From NCBI GenBank assembly GCA_934045075.1, contig OW203734.1, positions 4,666,565-4,730,564 on the forward strand: 64,000 nt of DNA, read 5' to 3'. The stretch comes from Yponomeuta sedellus. Taxonomy: Eukaryota; Arthropoda; Insecta; Lepidoptera; Yponomeutidae. A program made the translations under genes and the position numbers. The first letter of the stretch is position 1, and each line of letters begins with the position of its first letter. The notes under the pieces are model-generated. The model was not told where the DNA came from. It saw nothing but the letters and a program-made list of their open reading frames with translations, and ran no database searches. Positions 54,493 to 64,000 of the stretch are shown here, one piece after another.

Positions 54493-54740
54493 TAATTGGC
54501 GGCCTCGGTGGCGCAGTGGTTTAGCACGCTGACTGTAAAACGGAAGGTCTCGGGTTCGATCCCCGGCCGGGTCAAACTAGGAAACGAACTTTTTTAGTTA
54601 GTCTCGGGTCTTGGATGTTATCTATGTATTTATTGTATTAAATCTATCGTCGAGTTAGCACCTATAACACAAGTCATTTAGTTGTACTTAGTATAGGGCT
54701 AACGAGATCTGTGTAATATGTCCATGAATATTTATTATTA
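54493..54740 (+). mobile_element. SINE-E, complete
   Basis: Head GGCGGCCTCGGTGGCGCAGT with B box GGGTTCGATCCCCGGCC is clearly tRNA-derived. Body GTCAAACTAGGAAACGAACT, GTACTTAGTATAGGGCTAAC; tail TTATTATTATTATT. Confidence 0.8.
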
Positions 54741-56030
54741 TTATTATTTATTATTAATAGCCTCGCTGGCGATACTTCTTTACTATGTCAGTTGTCTAAT
54801 TTTTCTAACTGCAAACACAGCTGAACTCAAACGACCCGACTATTTTTCAATATGCGGCCCCATAATAGTTTCGAGTCTATCATTATGCCTAGAAAACGCA
54901 TAGACTTTAGCAGCTCTAGCCTCTCACCTGATAATTTAAAACACGAGTCAACATATTTTTTAACATTGGGGCAGGAGAATTTGATGGATTTTGTGTTTTT
55001 GCATTTAAAAATTAATTTTTCGCGCCGTCGTCGTAGTCTATGATAGGCCCTTTGGTACTCAGAAATATGGCTCCGTATGCGTGGGTTGCTTGCTTGCTCA
55101 AAGAGTAGTTACCGCAAGAAAGACTTGAAAGACATTTACTTAATAATGATGTTTGGACCAATAAGAACACTTTAAAGCACCTTTGAAATGCAAGTCACAA
55201 AGGCCTTGCTCTTACTTTCTGTCATCCAGTTATTTGTACATAACTTATTTCACTATGGAGTGAATAAAAGAATGTTGTCACGTCTTTTGAATTGTTCAAT
55301 AAATTAATTATCAATGTACTCGTAACATTGGGTACCTACAGCGCCACAAAGTTGCAGGTGGGCAAAATATTGAATAGAAACATTCCGCTGTCTGTTGATT
55401 TATAGATATATTTTATTTATATTTAACCCGGCGTCAACACAGTCAAAATATGCAACAATGACAGTGTAGGTTTGGGTAAAGAGCACCCGTATAAGAAAAC
55501 GCCATATTTACAAAAATAAAAAAAAAATTGTTTGTGGTTGTACTATCAGTATTACCTATAAGAATATCGTTAAAGGTTTTGAGTAGAAAAAAATATAACA
55601 TGATACGAAACTATCTTTTGAAAGACTGGCGTTTGACTTTAAATTATCCATTATTTATAAGTAAATTTCTTAAACGGCACCCCCAAATTCTCCATTAGCG
55701 CCGCTATTAACTGAACAGATAAGATGGTCGCATTGTAACCTGTTTTTTATTATTTTATGCACAGATAAAACTCTTAAAATGCCGTGAGCCGGCTGTCAGT
55801 AATATTAAGTCATACATTTATCATAGATTGATTAAAAAATCCAAAAGATAAGACCAATTCACTGTTGTACAAATTTAAAATGTGTGTCTATGTTGCAAAT
55901 CTGGAAGATGTTGCGTAATTAATTTGACTGCGTGGTTTTGAAATTTGGAGGCGGGTATGAGTGGTAAACACATCACATTACACTAATAATATTAATAATA
56001 TTATTAAATATTACTAATATTATCAGAAAG
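54741..56030. other. AT-rich stretch without recognised genes
   Basis: A frame from 54888 starts MPRKRIDFSSSSLSPDN and runs to 55043; it matches nothing I know. Short AATAATATT inverted repeats lie near 55.99-56.02 kb. Confidence 0.35.
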
Positions 56031-56031
56031 G

Positions 56032-56217
56032 TGAAAGTTTGTGAGTGTGTATGTCTGTTACTTCTTTAGGTCTAAACGGCTAGATTGTAATAACATTTAG
56101 TATGGAGATAGCTGACATCCCGATTAACTCATAGACTACGTTATACTGCGGGGAAAAATCTTATTCCCATGGAAAAAATCGATAAACCACGGGTAACACC
56201 GCGGGGCACAGCTAGTT
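56032..56217 (+). mobile_element. Second Helitron-like 3' end
   Basis: AAAGTTTGTGAGTGTGTATG, TCTAAACGGCTAGATTGTA, ACACCGCGGGGCACAGCTAG|TT. The closing CTAG before T parallels HEL, though the body differs. Confidence 0.5.
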
Positions 56218-56268
56218 TAAAAAAAACAGAATTAAGTTCAGTCATTAAGTCTCCATCGCAAACTCATA

Positions 56269-56489
56269 GGACCGGTTTTTGAATTGGGAATTTCGCTACG
56301 TATGGCGCAATGGCACTCATTAGGGGAGGGCTATGTCCAGCAGTGGACTACATAATTTAGCCTGAAGAAGAAGAAGAAGAAATACATAAGTAACGTTCTG
56401 TCACGCTCTTTTCTGAGAAACTCGAAGAGATGTGTGCTGTTTTTACTTAGCTATTTTCTAAGCAAAATTCTCAATTCAGAAATTGGCCC
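56269..56489. mobile_element. GGACC-type MITE carrying an RTE-type 3' fragment
   Basis: Left GGACCGGTTTTTGAATTGGG, right reversed GGGCCAATTTCTGAATTGAG. Compared with the 53.75 kb copy it contains an extra ~80 bases at 56301-56382, ATTAGGGGAGGGCTATGTCC ... GAAGAAGAAGAAG. Confidence 0.65.
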
Positions 56490-56639
56490 ATAACCACTAC
56501 ACTGATTTTTGGTCATGTTTTATGTCCGTTCTTATATCGTCTTGTCAATGTACCTAATAAATGATATGACTGAAGGCTAACGACGGCCAGCGCCATAGCT
56601 ACAAAAGAAAGCAGTGTCCCATCTTAAAAAACTATTTAG

Positions 56640-56798
56640 AGAATGAAAAAAATCACCCATGTCGCTGCCTTTAAGTAATACAGAGAGTATTGTAAAGAGG
56701 TTTGACATTTCACTGATGCCGGCATTTGCCTATTAGCTCAGTTGGGAGAGCGCTGGTAAGATTAGTCAGAGGTCGCGGGTTCGAGTCCCGGCATCGTT
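56640..56798 (+). mobile_element. SINE-A copy joined to SINE-5S
   Basis: GTAATACAGAGAGTATTGTA, TTAGCTCAGTTGGGAGAGCG, GGTTCGAGTCCCGGCATCG. It ends at the T-arm, where the SINE-5S tail begins. Confidence 0.75.
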
Positions 56799-57155
56799 AT
56801 CGTTATCAACCCTTGTATGTCCCCACTGCTGGGGCACGGGTCTCTTCCTGCATCGCAGGAAGGTTAGGCCATACTCCACCACGAGGGCCAGTCCAGGTTG
56901 GTAGAGGATTGTAAGACAGTGGCGGGCCTTACTGTCAGAAGTTATCAAGCCGCCCATAAGGCCTCTGACATGGCTTAACGACTGCCATTATATGACAGCC
57001 GGCACCAACGGCTTAACGTGCCTTGCGAAGCACGGAAGCGCTCGGAGAAATGCCACTAGCGGTAGTCACGGGACGCTCACCCATCCCGTACCTGACCGCG
57101 CCTGTTGTTGCTTAACCAAGTGATGGATCCAAACAGTCGCCTAGGCCACGAGCAA
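56799..57155 (-). mobile_element. SINE-5S, full length (reference copy)
   Basis: Tail CGTTATCAACCCTTGTATGT, 3' module CCCCACTGCTGGGGCACGGG, middle GACAGCCGGCACCAACGGCT, 5S-like part GTTGTTGCTTAACC, start CGTGGCCTAGGC, all reversed. Few differences from the 16.3 kb copy. Confidence 0.8.
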
Positions 57156-57192
57156 TAGGTTTTTAAAATTGTTAAAAACCTATTGCTCGTGG
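57146..57192. repeat. 21-base-arm palindrome at the SINE-5S end
   Basis: Arms 57146-57166 and 57172-57192, perfect, spacer AATTG. The left arm joins the SINE-5S start to the SINE-A 3' motif ATAGGTTTTTAA. Confidence 0.9.
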
Positions 57193-57245
57193 TTTAGCAT
57201 TACAGCACCTTAGCACGGATTAGTGCAACAAAAAGAATATAATCA

Positions 57246-57635
57246 GTGTCACATCTGTTGAACAGATTTGTACGTATTCAACACACTATAACATTTACCG
57301 GTTTTTATAGGCGAAAGACGAAGTTAAATGTGAGAAAGGAAATACGGTCTTGATGGCATGTATCGGGTCATAAAATATCCCGGTATCGGTCACGTCATAA
57401 CGTTTGATCGTTGGTAGTTTTCTCGGTGTATTTGTAACAAAAGTGTAGGCTGAAATTGTGACTCAGTCAGCTAGCCGAGAACCTACATGAGAAGTAGACA
57501 TTTTTCGGATGAGACGTTTCTAACCAAAACAAATGCAAATCGAATTAGTATCTACAAATAGCTATCAAACATTGCAGTCTCTTAATGATAACGCGATATA
57601 TATTTATTGTCACCATCATCATCAGCCCATCATGT
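57246..57635. other. No gene or recognised repeat
   Basis: A SINE-A 3' end scrap (CCTTAGCACGGATTAGTGCA) lies just left, at 57210-57235. Nothing else. Confidence 0.4.
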
Positions 57636-57866
57636 CTCCACTGAGAGGCCCGGGTCTCTTCTCTGAGGAAGGTTTAGGCCATACTCCACCAGGGGCCAAG
57701 TCCTGATTGGTTTTTTATATTTTAAACGGGTCTAATTATTATCTCCTACCTAACCCTTGTATCATATAAACCCTTGTATGTCCCCACTGCTGGGGCACGG
57801 GTCTCTTGCTGCATCGCAGGAAGGTTAGGCCATACTCCACTACAGGGGCCAAGCCCGGGTGGCCAC
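57636..57866 (-). mobile_element. Two SINE-5S 3' ends
   Basis: CACTGAGAGGCCCGGGTCTC ... CCATACTCCACCAGGGGCCA and CAACCCTTGTATG ... CTGCTGGGGCACGGGTCTCT ... CCATACTCCACTACAGGGGC; both are 3' modules only. Confidence 0.65.
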
Positions 57867-57923
57867 TAATATCTTGCCTCAATGGAGGCTATTATTCGAA
57901 TCTCTTTTGTCAAGCACAATTAC

Positions 57924-58116
57924 AGTCTGTTAGCTTTTAGAATATATCTCGGGCTCTAGAGTAGGCTTTGGTTTTCGCCGAAAGTACAGGAGTGTAATAC
58001 TACTTCCTGCTCTGTATAAAACTTTTTTCATTACTTTAAGCAGCTATGTGAAATTAAGTGTCATATTAGCTACGATATTTCTATTACACGAATATATCCG
58101 ATTAGTAGCCGAGTTA
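57924..58116 (+). mobile_element. Deleted copy of the 1.2 kb TIR element
   Basis: CAGTCTGTTAGCTTTTAGAA, CTCGGGCTCTAGAGTAGGCT, TACTACTTCCTGCTCTGTAT, ATTACACGAATATATCCGA, GTAGCCGAG. The right inverted end is missing. Confidence 0.6.
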
Positions 58117-58304
58117 ACCCACTTTACGTACGTGCCGAAGAATTCGCCATGAAATGGTTGTGAACCGAACTGGTTCCCAAATACCCTGGTGTGCAAAACT
58201 AGGTATCAAATCTTTAAAATTGCAATAACTTGCAATTTTAATAGAGTTATTAATCAATCATTTACTTGCCATAAACAATAGTAACTTCCACAACAAAATC
58301 ACTT

Positions 58305-58445
58305 GACTATTTTTTTTTCTCTCCGTAAGAACCATCCTCTTACTTCAAGGAATATTATAAAAATAGAATTAGCGAAATCAGTTCAGCTGCTCTCGAGATT
58401 TGCGCTGAACAAGACATTCAGCGATTCATTTTTATATTATAGAAA
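58305..58445 (-). mobile_element. HEL fragment
   Basis: CCGTAAGAACCATCCTCTTA, AAATCAGTTCAGCTGCTCTC, ACATTCAGCGATTCATTTTT, ATATTATAG. The CTAGT end is lost. Confidence 0.6.
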
Positions 58446-58968
58446 TAAGAGTTCTCGTTATAAGATAATATAGCATACGAAAGAATTGATTTTTTAAAAT
58501 AGGTAAGAGTCAAACATAGAGTAAACTACAAATAAAACTAATAAACCGGTGTTTTTGAGCTCTGTATGTGTACTATCTGTAATCCAGATTTCCAAACAAA
58601 TCTTTCACGATACAAGTAATAATATTTGCCTCTTACCTGTAATAAACAACAGAATCCTTCAATAAGACAATGAGATGGCTTAGGAGGACGAATAAAGTGA
58701 TATTGAAAGACAACTAAGAAAGAACAGGCGAGGCCATCGGTAATACATCGAATAAGGCCGACTGGGGACAGTTAATTGGAAGCCAGAGGCGCTGGTCTAA
58801 TTGGCGACTTTTTCCCAAAGAGCCCTCTGCAAGGAATAACCGTAATGAACACCCCTAGCTCTCTGGGTATTGATAAAGCAGAATAGTGCTAAGACTCCCT
58901 ACACTATCAACCCCGACTGTATATACTAACTCGAAATATAAAGGACCTACTCGTACAGTTATATATTA
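58446..58968. other. No gene or recognised repeat
   Basis: Nothing assignable. Confidence 0.4.
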
Positions 58969-58970
58969 AA

Positions 58971-59185
58971 CGGGTCAAATCGCGATTATTTATTAGGTAA
59001 AACGTAATTACCTCTTTTTCCGACGTTTCGGCAGCGTTACAGTTCCCGTGGTCTCGGGTAGAGTGAAGTGGCGAGTACAGTCAATTATTGTGGGTAGTCA
59101 CTATTATTTTTTTGCAGCTGGCCGACACACAACACTCACTACGTCAACGGACCGGTCCGGTGATAAATAATCGCGATTTGACCCG
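58971..59185. mobile_element. 215-base unit with 23-base perfect inverted ends
   Basis: Arms 58971-58993 (CGGGTCAAATCGCGATTATT, three more bases) and 59163-59185. Interior GACGTTTCGGCAGCGTTACA and GTGGCGAGTACAGTCAATTA matches the Penelope-like remnant at 38.0 kb. May be a Penelope-derived terminal unit or a MITE. Confidence 0.6.
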
Positions 59186-59325
59186 CGAATTACTTTTAGT
59201 AATAAGGCCGCCCCTTGTACTGTACTGTTATTTTTTGAGTTTTTTATGTAATCCCTGGTGTACATGCAATAAAGAATATTCTATCTATCTATCTACCTAT
59301 CTATCTATCTATGTAGGTATCTAAA
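59186..59325 (+). mobile_element. CR1 3' end with (TATC)n
   Basis: TTTTAGTAATAAGGCCGCCC, ATGCAATAAAGAATATTC, then about ten TATC units with one ACC variant. Confidence 0.75.
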
Positions 59326-59427
59326 GAGTTAATAATTGTTTTCTACATTGCATAACAAATAAAGTGGGTGTTTACACACAGAAACGGGTTGGTTAGAAAC
59401 GAGTTGGAATAGAAACAAAAAATTAAA

Positions 59428-59595
59428 AATTGTTTAAAAACCTATTTAGAGGCTAAAAATTTCACCCATGCCGGGATTCGAACCCGCAACCTCTGGCTAT
59501 CCGTACCAGCGCTCTACCAATTGAGCCAATGGGCGACTCACGACATCAGTAAAATTTCGAACCTCTTTACAATATTCTCTGTATTACGTACAACT
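59428..59595 (-). mobile_element. SINE-A copy
   Basis: CCTATTTAGAGGCTAAAAAT, GGGATTCGAACCCGCAACCT, CTACCAATTGAGCCAATGGG, ATATTCTCTGTATTACGTAC. Closest to the 26.7 kb array units. Confidence 0.8.
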
Positions 59596-60172
59596 GAACA
59601 AACTGAAAAATTGTGTTTTGTTAAAGATTACCTACCTGCTACCCTTATAACTAGAACTTCTCTTGACAGTCCGATATAAGATACTGTCAAGTTTAATAAT
59701 TTTGAACAAATCACAAGACATAAATTGTGCACACTAATAAACTTCCCGATATACAGGCTTATGTAAAAAATTATTGTAATACTCTTGGTATGTTTTATAA
59801 GCAATTTTATTAGAGGTCTTTTTTTAGACATAAACAAAATTTACTTAGTTAACATTTTTAATCCACACAGTTTTTTTGATCATACATCATACAGAACAAT
59901 GAAATATAAACGTAGGTGCATATAAATATGGTCAGTCAAATAACATTGCACTTTCACATCTTCATTCTTTGTCCGTCGTTTATTTCATTTCTCTTAAAGA
60001 TAAAAATAAAAAAGTATTTATGGCTTCATCAACGTGCAAAAGAAAAAAAGACTAAAACTAAGGTTGTGATATTATAAAACAAGGGAAAAGCACTATTGAG
60101 CCACCTTTCACCCGTTTCAGCTTGGCACCGCTTCCCATCTGAATCGTTCTTCAGCCTCTCGTTTGCATTCTA
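59596..60172. other. No gene or recognised repeat
   Basis: AT-rich; frames on both strands lack motifs. Confidence 0.4.
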
Positions 60173-60175
60173 TTA

Positions 60176-60276
60176 TAGTAAACTCACATAGGTATCTAAG
60201 AGGGGTAAGTAAAGACTAGTGCACGTCACTTACCACGATCTTGACCAACCTCTTTTGCTTCATCCACATTAACTTA
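60176..60276 (-). mobile_element. RTE-2 3' fragment, diverged
   Basis: ATAGGTATCTAAGAGGGGTA, CACGATCTTGACCAACCTC, GCTTCATCCACATT. Confidence 0.45.
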
Positions 60277-60698
60277 TTTTAGACTCTCGTTTCTCGTTCT
60301 ATAAAACGACGAAAAAAAACAGCTATTGATACTGGCAGTCTTTGTCAAGACTAACCTACTGCCCTTTCTCTATACCACGCCCAAGATAAGGCAGATTGTA
60401 TACCTATAAACATTCGAACGGGATATTGTTTGTGGTGTCTCTCAAAAGCCTCCTTCGGTATATAAACGAAGACGACTCCAAGGGCTTCCCGTTTTCTTTC
60501 TTTGTTTATTGCTACTTGAAGGCTGTTTTGTTTAGGGAAATCTAATTTGGTGAAGAATAGAAAAGAAACCAATGAATGGATTTTGAGTTGTGTGTTGATT
60601 TATTTGCTTGTAGTATATGCGTAGCGTATTGATAACACTCTAACCTCTAGGTTTCGAAGTCGGCGTGTTTCGGACTTGGCATCCTAAGTTACTTATAT
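60277..60698. other. Unrecognised frame region
   Basis: A 73-codon minus frame at 60351-60572 has no motif I know and no repeat match. Confidence 0.3.
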
Positions 60699-60699
60699 T

Positions 60700-60870
60700 A
60701 TATACTAGCCGACCCAGTGAACTTCGTACCGCCTTACAGTTGATTCGGTAAATTCAAAAATCTCTCCGTAAGAATCATTGTCCTCGTCCTTTAAGGAATA
60801 TTCTAAAAAAAGAATTAGCGAAATCGTTTCAGCTGCTCTCGAGATTTGCGCTTACCAACACCAGTTACCA
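60700..60870 (-). mobile_element. HEL copy
   Basis: ATACTAGCCGACCCAGTGAA, CCGCCTTACAGTTGATTC, TTCAGCTGCTCTCGAGATTT, GCGCTTACCAACACCAG. A short LINE-like end, GCAATAAAATTCTTATTC, lies at about 60980. Confidence 0.6.
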
Positions 60871-61097
60871 GAAAACCAGCGCTGTCCGGCGCTGACCCGG
60901 GTCAGCACCAGCTTAGCAACCTTTTGCCTTCTTTTTTAATACCTAGTTTTAAGTCTTACTTTGTGTTGTTTTGGATGAGGCAATAAAATTCTTATTCTTA
61001 AAAAGGAAACAGGTGCAGCTCCTACGCCCCCATTGGCTTTTCACGTACGCGCCCCGAGACGCTGTTGTGTATTCGCGGCAATTCCAATTGAATCCTT

Positions 61098-61345
61098 TTG
61101 CTGTGTGGTGTCGGCCTAGAGAATATCACCGACCCAATTCTTCCCGCGGGTGTCGTAAAAGGCGACTAAGGGACACAAACCGGGGGTGGGCAGCAGCGCC
61201 CCCCGCAGTACAATTCCACCGAACTGCGATCCCCAACCCGCACGCCCAGCGTGGGGATTATGGGCCCTATGATAGCACAACGTGGCGCTCTTTAGGGGAG
61301 GGCTATGTCCAGCAGTGGACTTGTATAGCCTGACGACGACGACGA
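61098..61345 (+). mobile_element. SINE-F, most complete copy
   Basis: GTGTGGTGTCGGCCTAGAG, GTCGTAAAAGGCGACTAAGG, GGGGGTGGGCAGCAGCGCCC, GGGAGGGCTATGTCCAGCAG, GACGACGACGACGA. The 120-codon frame crossing it is chance, although its end (WRSLGEGYVQQWTCIA) preserves the RTE-derived part. Confidence 0.75.
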
Positions 61346-61394
61346 CGAATTTTCTTATTGCAGCTGCATTAAGAAAATTCGTCGTCGTCGTCGT
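61333..61394. repeat. 62-base near-perfect palindrome
   Basis: Arms 61333-61357 and 61370-61394 are perfect; the centre TGCAGCTGCA is itself palindromic, with one T/T mismatch pair between. It sits on the SINE-F trinucleotide tail. Confidence 0.9.
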
Positions 61395-61668
61395 AAAAAC
61401 CTAACTGCAAAGTAGGTACTCGGGGCTGTAAGTAATGCAATCTACTTCAGCCAGATGTCGCTGCCTGCACAGAGAATAGTGTAAAGAGGTTCGAAATTTC
61501 ACTGATGCCGGTGAGTCGCCCATTAGCTCAGTTGGAAAGAGTGCTGCTGGCACGGATAGCCAGAGGTCGCGGGTTCGAATCCCGGCATGGGTGGAATTTT
61601 TAGCCTCTAAATAGGTTTTTAAAATTGTCTTTAACACGGGTTAGTGCATTAAAAATCAAAATAGTATA
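61395..61668 (+). mobile_element. SINE-A, long form
   Basis: CCTAACTGCAAAGTAGGTAC leader, TTAGCTCAGTTGGAAAGAGT, GGTTCGAATCCCGGCATGGG, TTTAACACGGGTTAGTGCAT end. The anticodon-stem region has an extra CTG. Confidence 0.8.
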
Positions 61669-61944
61669 ATAATAATAATCAATAACAATTAATATTTATA
61701 TTCTGCACCTCTTCATATTTCAAAACCTTACTAACTCTGCTTAAAACTAGGTTTAACCTATTCCTTAGTTGCTAATTGTTCTAGAGAGGGTGCCAAGAGA
61801 ACTTTAGACGGAAACCTCAAAAATATTCAATTAGAGTTGCCTTGAACCCATAACAACGCCCTTAGGGAACACCCTGACTTAAGAGATTCTGTCGAAACCA
61901 TTATCTCATAAACAAAAGCACAAAAGGATAATGTTGTATGTTGA
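61669..61944. other. No gene or recognised repeat
   Basis: AT-rich; nothing supported. Confidence 0.4.
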
Positions 61945-62011
61945 AATGTCCGTAGTGTGAGACGAGCAACCGACGACGCGAGCTCCGTGTCTGCTCACCA
62001 TGATTAAGCTA

Positions 62012-62654
62012 CTGTACACGATTAAGCTACTGCGTCAGAGACGACTACTTGAGTACAAAACTGGTACAATAAATATTACCTCTTTCAAATGTTGCGTATG
62101 TGTATTATATTCATCTATCTTCTTCTCCCGGATGATATTATTAGTATATATTATGTATGTTTATTTTATATTTTGTTTATGTATTGTCTATGGATGTTTA
62201 TTAAAATTTGCCTTATTTTCCTAATTATGTCATTAGTTGCACCAACTACCCGTCTTTCAGTTCTTTTGTGTTTTCCATCAAGGGTTGTCTGGAAGAAATT
62301 ACTTTTAGTAATAAGACCGCCAATTGTACCTTAATCTGTATCTTCTTATTTTCTAAATTGTAATTCCTGGTGTGCAATACAGTATATTCAATTCATTCCA
62401 TTCCATTCCATTCCATTCCATTCCATTCCATTCCATTCCATTCCATTCCATTCCATTCCATTCCATTCCATTCCATTCCATTCCATTCCATTCCATTCCA
62501 TTCCATTCCATTCCATTCCATTCCATTCCATTCCATTCCATTCCATTCCATTCCATTCCATTCCATTCCATTCCATTCCATTCCATTCCATTCCATTCCA
62601 TTCCATTCCATTCCATTCCATTCCATTCCATTCCATTTCATTTCATTTCATTTC
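62012..62654 (+). mobile_element. CR1 3' UTR ending in (TTCCA)n
   Basis: CATCAAGGGTTGTCTGGAAG, TTTTAGTAATAAGACCGCCA, GGTGTGCAATACAGTATATT lead into the pentamer tract. AAGCT on both sides may be a short target duplication. Confidence 0.7.
62393..62654 (+). repeat. (TTCCA)n microsatellite, ~240 bases
   Basis: About 47 pure TTCCA units, then TTTCA variants at the 3' edge. Overlapping frames in all phases (EWNGM, FHSIP) are artefacts. Confidence 0.97.
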
Positions 62655-62927
62655 AAGCTCTGCAAATCGGAGCGAAACCTGGTCGGACTTTTCCGATATA
62701 ACAACACCCGTAAGTAGATCTGAACTAAAAGTCTACAATTGTATGTTGAACACAATTTCTCAAAGAAAACTCGTTTGAACCGAGTATCTAAACAGGGATT
62801 CCTTAGAATCCTTCCTTTTTACACTTTAATATAAAGGTGACATCATATTGCGAAGTTATTTTACTTTACGACTTAGGATAAGAAGACAGAATATCAGCTT
62901 TTACATGCGTGAACTTTACAAAGTTAT

Positions 62928-62970
62928 ACAAGATAAGATAAGAATATTCTTTGTTGTACACCAGAGCACG
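62928..62970 (-). mobile_element. CR1 terminus fragment
   Basis: AAGATAAGATAAG then AATATTCTTTGTTGTACACC: only the last ~25 bases of CR1 with its pentamer. Confidence 0.55.
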
Positions 62971-63024
62971 TGCGTATTATTGAATATGTAAAGATACTGA
63001 GTGGAGGGAAAAGGTTCTCTAATA

Positions 63025-63262
63025 ACAATAATAATAAATATTCATGGACTTATTACACAGATCTCGTTAGCCCTATACTACGAGTAAGTACAACTAAATT
63101 ACTTGTGTTATAGGTGCTAACTCGACGATAGATTTAATTTAATACAATAACTACATAGATAACATCCAAGACCCGAGATAAACTAGTAAAGTTCGTTTCC
63201 TAGTTTGACCCGGCCGGGGATCGAACCCGTGACCTTCGGTTTTACAGTCAGCGAGACCACAA
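63025..63262 (-). mobile_element. SINE-E copy
   Basis: AATAATAATAAATATTCATG tail, GTTAGCCCTATACTACGAGT, GTTTGACCCGGCCGGGGATC, GAACCCGTGACCTTCGG, reversed. The 5' end of the head is lost. Confidence 0.75.
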
Positions 63263-63421
63263 ACCGGCACGGCAACCGGTAGAACGTATACGACCTCACT
63301 AGACCGATGCTCTTAGGCAGATTGCTGGATGAGGATGGCCAACCACAGAAAGTGTGGTACGTGAAGGGGCGTCTTGTCTCCAGCATTGCACAAAGTTTTT
63401 ACGTATATTGTGAAGTTACGT

Positions 63422-63605
63422 ATCATCATCATTATCAGCCACTTGACGCCCATTGGAGGTCATTGGCCTCTCTCATGGATTTCCAAGCTTCACGGTCTTG
63501 TACCGTTCTCATACAGGGACTCCCCGCCACCGTAACCAGGTCGTCAGACCATCTGGTGGACGGCCTGCCCATGCTGCCTCGTTCAGTCCGCGGTCATCGA
63601 ATTAC
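63422..63605 (-). pseudogene. RTE-like C-terminal scrap
   Basis: ATCATCATCATTATCAGCCA end, then the reverse of the 42.4 kb scrap (GACCATCTGGTGGACGGCCT, ATGGATTTCCAAGCTTCACG). Confidence 0.5.
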
Positions 63606-64000
63606 GTATGAAAGCTGCCATTTCAAAGTTTCTCAATCCGGAGATTTTAGACACTGATTTAAATCTATGACGCTATGACGCGCCTTATGAGTCAGCGCTC
63701 TTGTAATATACAAAGGATTACCTTTGAAGTTTGTCGTGGAGCACACTGCGAGCAGTTTGAACAATACCTACGATCATAAACTAGTAATATGTAGATGGAG
63801 CATGTTGTACCAAATACTACATAAATGAGGTCGTCTCTTTAATTCCTGACATGTATTTTTTCCAAATTAAGTAAAATTGTGAATTTTCTGTAGCTATATA
63901 TTTTACTAACGAGGCATGGAAAACCGGATATAGTAAACTTGAACTCTGGTTCTTCGCTTATGATTCTAGGACTTATCGAACATCCGCCAATTTTCAGCGG
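63606..64000. other. No gene or recognised repeat
   Basis: AT-rich to the window edge. Confidence 0.4.

Larger units (their letters stand above)
61948..62742 (-). mobile_element. SINE-G split by a CR1 3' end
   Basis: 61951-62010 (GTGTGAGACGAGCAACCGAC ... CCATGATTAAGC) and 62655-62740 (AAGCTCTGCAAATCGGAGCG ... CTAAAAGTCTACA) are the two halves of SINE-G, contiguous in the 51.1 kb copy. Between them is a plus CR1 end. Confidence 0.75.

Noticed and set aside
54493..54570. tRNA gene at the SINE-E head
   Set aside because: Good A and B boxes, but it continues into the SINE-E body and is repeated at 5.6 and 63.2 kb.
60971..61333. 120-codon frame
   Set aside because: Crosses SINE-F; only its last ~20 residues resemble an RTE ORF end, inherited from the 3' module.
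62393..62654. Centromeric satellite
   Set aside because: The GGAAT motif is suggestive, but the tract is short and grew from a LINE tail.
62353..62717. Overlapping frames EWNGM / FHSIP on both strands
   Set aside because: Translation of (TTCCA)n in several phases.

Overview
The window looks like repeat-dense, AT-rich insect DNA, most probably lepidopteran. The evidence is the mixture of element types: RTE-type LINEs whose 3' ends read CCCAGCAGTGGGAC, a CR1/Jockey-group LINE ending in ACAATAAAG plus a microsatellite, several tRNA-like SINE families, a Penelope-like element with a GIY-YIG domain, a decayed mariner, and Helitron-like repeats ending GGGTCAGCTAGT. The organism call is an inference from repeat style. 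No bacterial-type gene organisation is present, and no intact host gene could be recognised in 64 kb.

Family names used below are local labels. SINE-A: a ~215-308 bp repeat around a cloverleaf-like tRNA core (GCCCATTAGCTCAGTTGG ... GGTTCGAATCCCGG). SINE-5S: ~350 bp, its head resembling 5S rRNA (GTTAAGCAAC ... GGATGGGTGACC). SINE-B, -C, -D, -E: other tRNA-like families. SINE-F: a 240 bp repeat with an RTE-type 3' module and trinucleotide tail. SINE-G: ~190 bp. HEL: Helitron-like repeat. RTE-1, -2, -3: three RTE-like lineages. CR1: LINE with 3' UTR GGTTGTCTGGAAGAGATC.

Layout. 0-9 kb: a possible terminal host exon at the left edge, a TIR element, a rearranged SINE-5S, a CpG-rich tandemly duplicated MITE, and SINE fragments. 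8.7-12.9 kb: two 0.53-0.56 kb arms in inverted orientation around a 3.1 kb spacer. 13-25 kb: SINE/LINE mosaic with an RTE-1 copy nested in SINE-A, a (TTTA)n tract running into a 200-base assembly gap, and a SINE-5S with an inverted head and target-site duplication. 25-29 kb: a new-looking TA-flanked MITE and a 1.6 kb SINE-A tandem/inverted complex. 33.6-36.7 kb: the longest LINE, running into about 1.14 kb of pure (TATC)n. 38-45 kb: mariner, HEL pair, RTE-1 with a 5' inversion and TSD, and a Penelope-like element. 45-64 kb: SINEs, RTE-3 with a nested SINE-G, HEL cluster, TIR elements, (TTCCA)n after another CR1 tail.

The elements appear linked mechanistically. The SINEs carry no coding capacity, and several carry 3' modules resembling the LINEs present here, so RTE and CR1 reverse transcriptases are the plausible mobilisers. 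Every autonomous-type element seen is 5'-truncated, frameshifted or internally deleted. The most notable signals are structural: two insertions with the twin-priming signature (one LINE, one SINE), an unusual number of near-perfect palindromes with 0-7 base spacers, and CR1 3' ends each followed by a different microsatellite. I found no convincing new protein-coding system.
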